Origin: Colius striatus
Taxonomy: Eukaryota; Chordata; Aves; Coliiformes; Coliidae
Assembly (NCBI RefSeq): GCF_028858725.1
Contig: NC_084790.1
Span: forward strand, 2,486,001-2,550,000
Direction: 5' to 3'
Length of the DNA stretch: 64,000 bases
Shown: piece by piece, positions 60,150-64,000 of the stretch
How positions within the stretch are numbered: the first letter of the stretch is position 1
How the letters are laid out: every line of letters begins with the position of its first letter
The notes under the pieces: model-generated
Databases searched by the model: none
What the model saw: only the letters and a program-made list of their open reading frames with translations
What the model was told of the DNA's origin: nothing
Program-made: the position numbers and the translations under genes

Positions 60150-64000
<3,851 letters not shown>

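Overview
The window looks like a gene-dense, GC-rich stretch of a bird genome, probably microchromosomal. CR1 LINE fragments are the only abundant interspersed repeat, genes have short introns with canonical GT-AG junctions, and CpG islands sit at the promoters. The gene order RND2 - VAT1 - IFI35 - RPL27, with its relative orientations, matches the block next to BRCA1 on human chromosome 17q21, read in the opposite direction. No retroviral or LTR element, CRISPR array or bacterial feature was recognised.

Layout. (1) 1-5817: intergenic DNA beyond the 3' end of RND2, with one CR1. (2) 5818-28416, minus strand: RND2, five coding exons, 227 aa; a 15 kb intron 2 holds most of the span. (3) 28417-37349: about 9 kb between the divergent CpG-island promoters of RND2 and VAT1, with two CR1 copies. 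(4) 37350 to about 45495, plus strand: VAT1, six coding exons, 380 aa, with a long 3' UTR. (5) about 47430 to 56460, minus strand: a deltex-type gene of 1,131 aa with an NMI/IFP35-type (NID) N-terminus, a long middle, a RING-like finger and a deltex C-terminal domain. Its introns 1 and 2 are almost entirely minisatellite. (6) 56590-59685, minus strand: IFI35, nine coding exons, 383 aa, with a longer N-terminus than human IFI35. (7) about 60100 to 64000, minus strand: RPL27, cut by the right edge.

The most interesting part is 47.4-60 kb. IFI35 and the deltex-type gene lie head to tail, with only about 120 bp between the IFI35 poly(A) signal and the next promoter. Both promoters carry the same 12-base IRF/ISRE element. 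Their NID modules are cut by an intron at the same codon in the same phase. This suggests a small interferon-responsive cluster built by duplication of an NID exon cassette, and the deltex-type member has no counterpart at this position in mammals as far as I know. Its deltex domain lacks the His and Glu that human DTX3L uses to ADP-ribosylate ubiquitin, and its RING lacks an obvious eighth zinc ligand, so it may be a scaffold or pseudo-enzyme. This is inferred by eye, without alignments or expression data.
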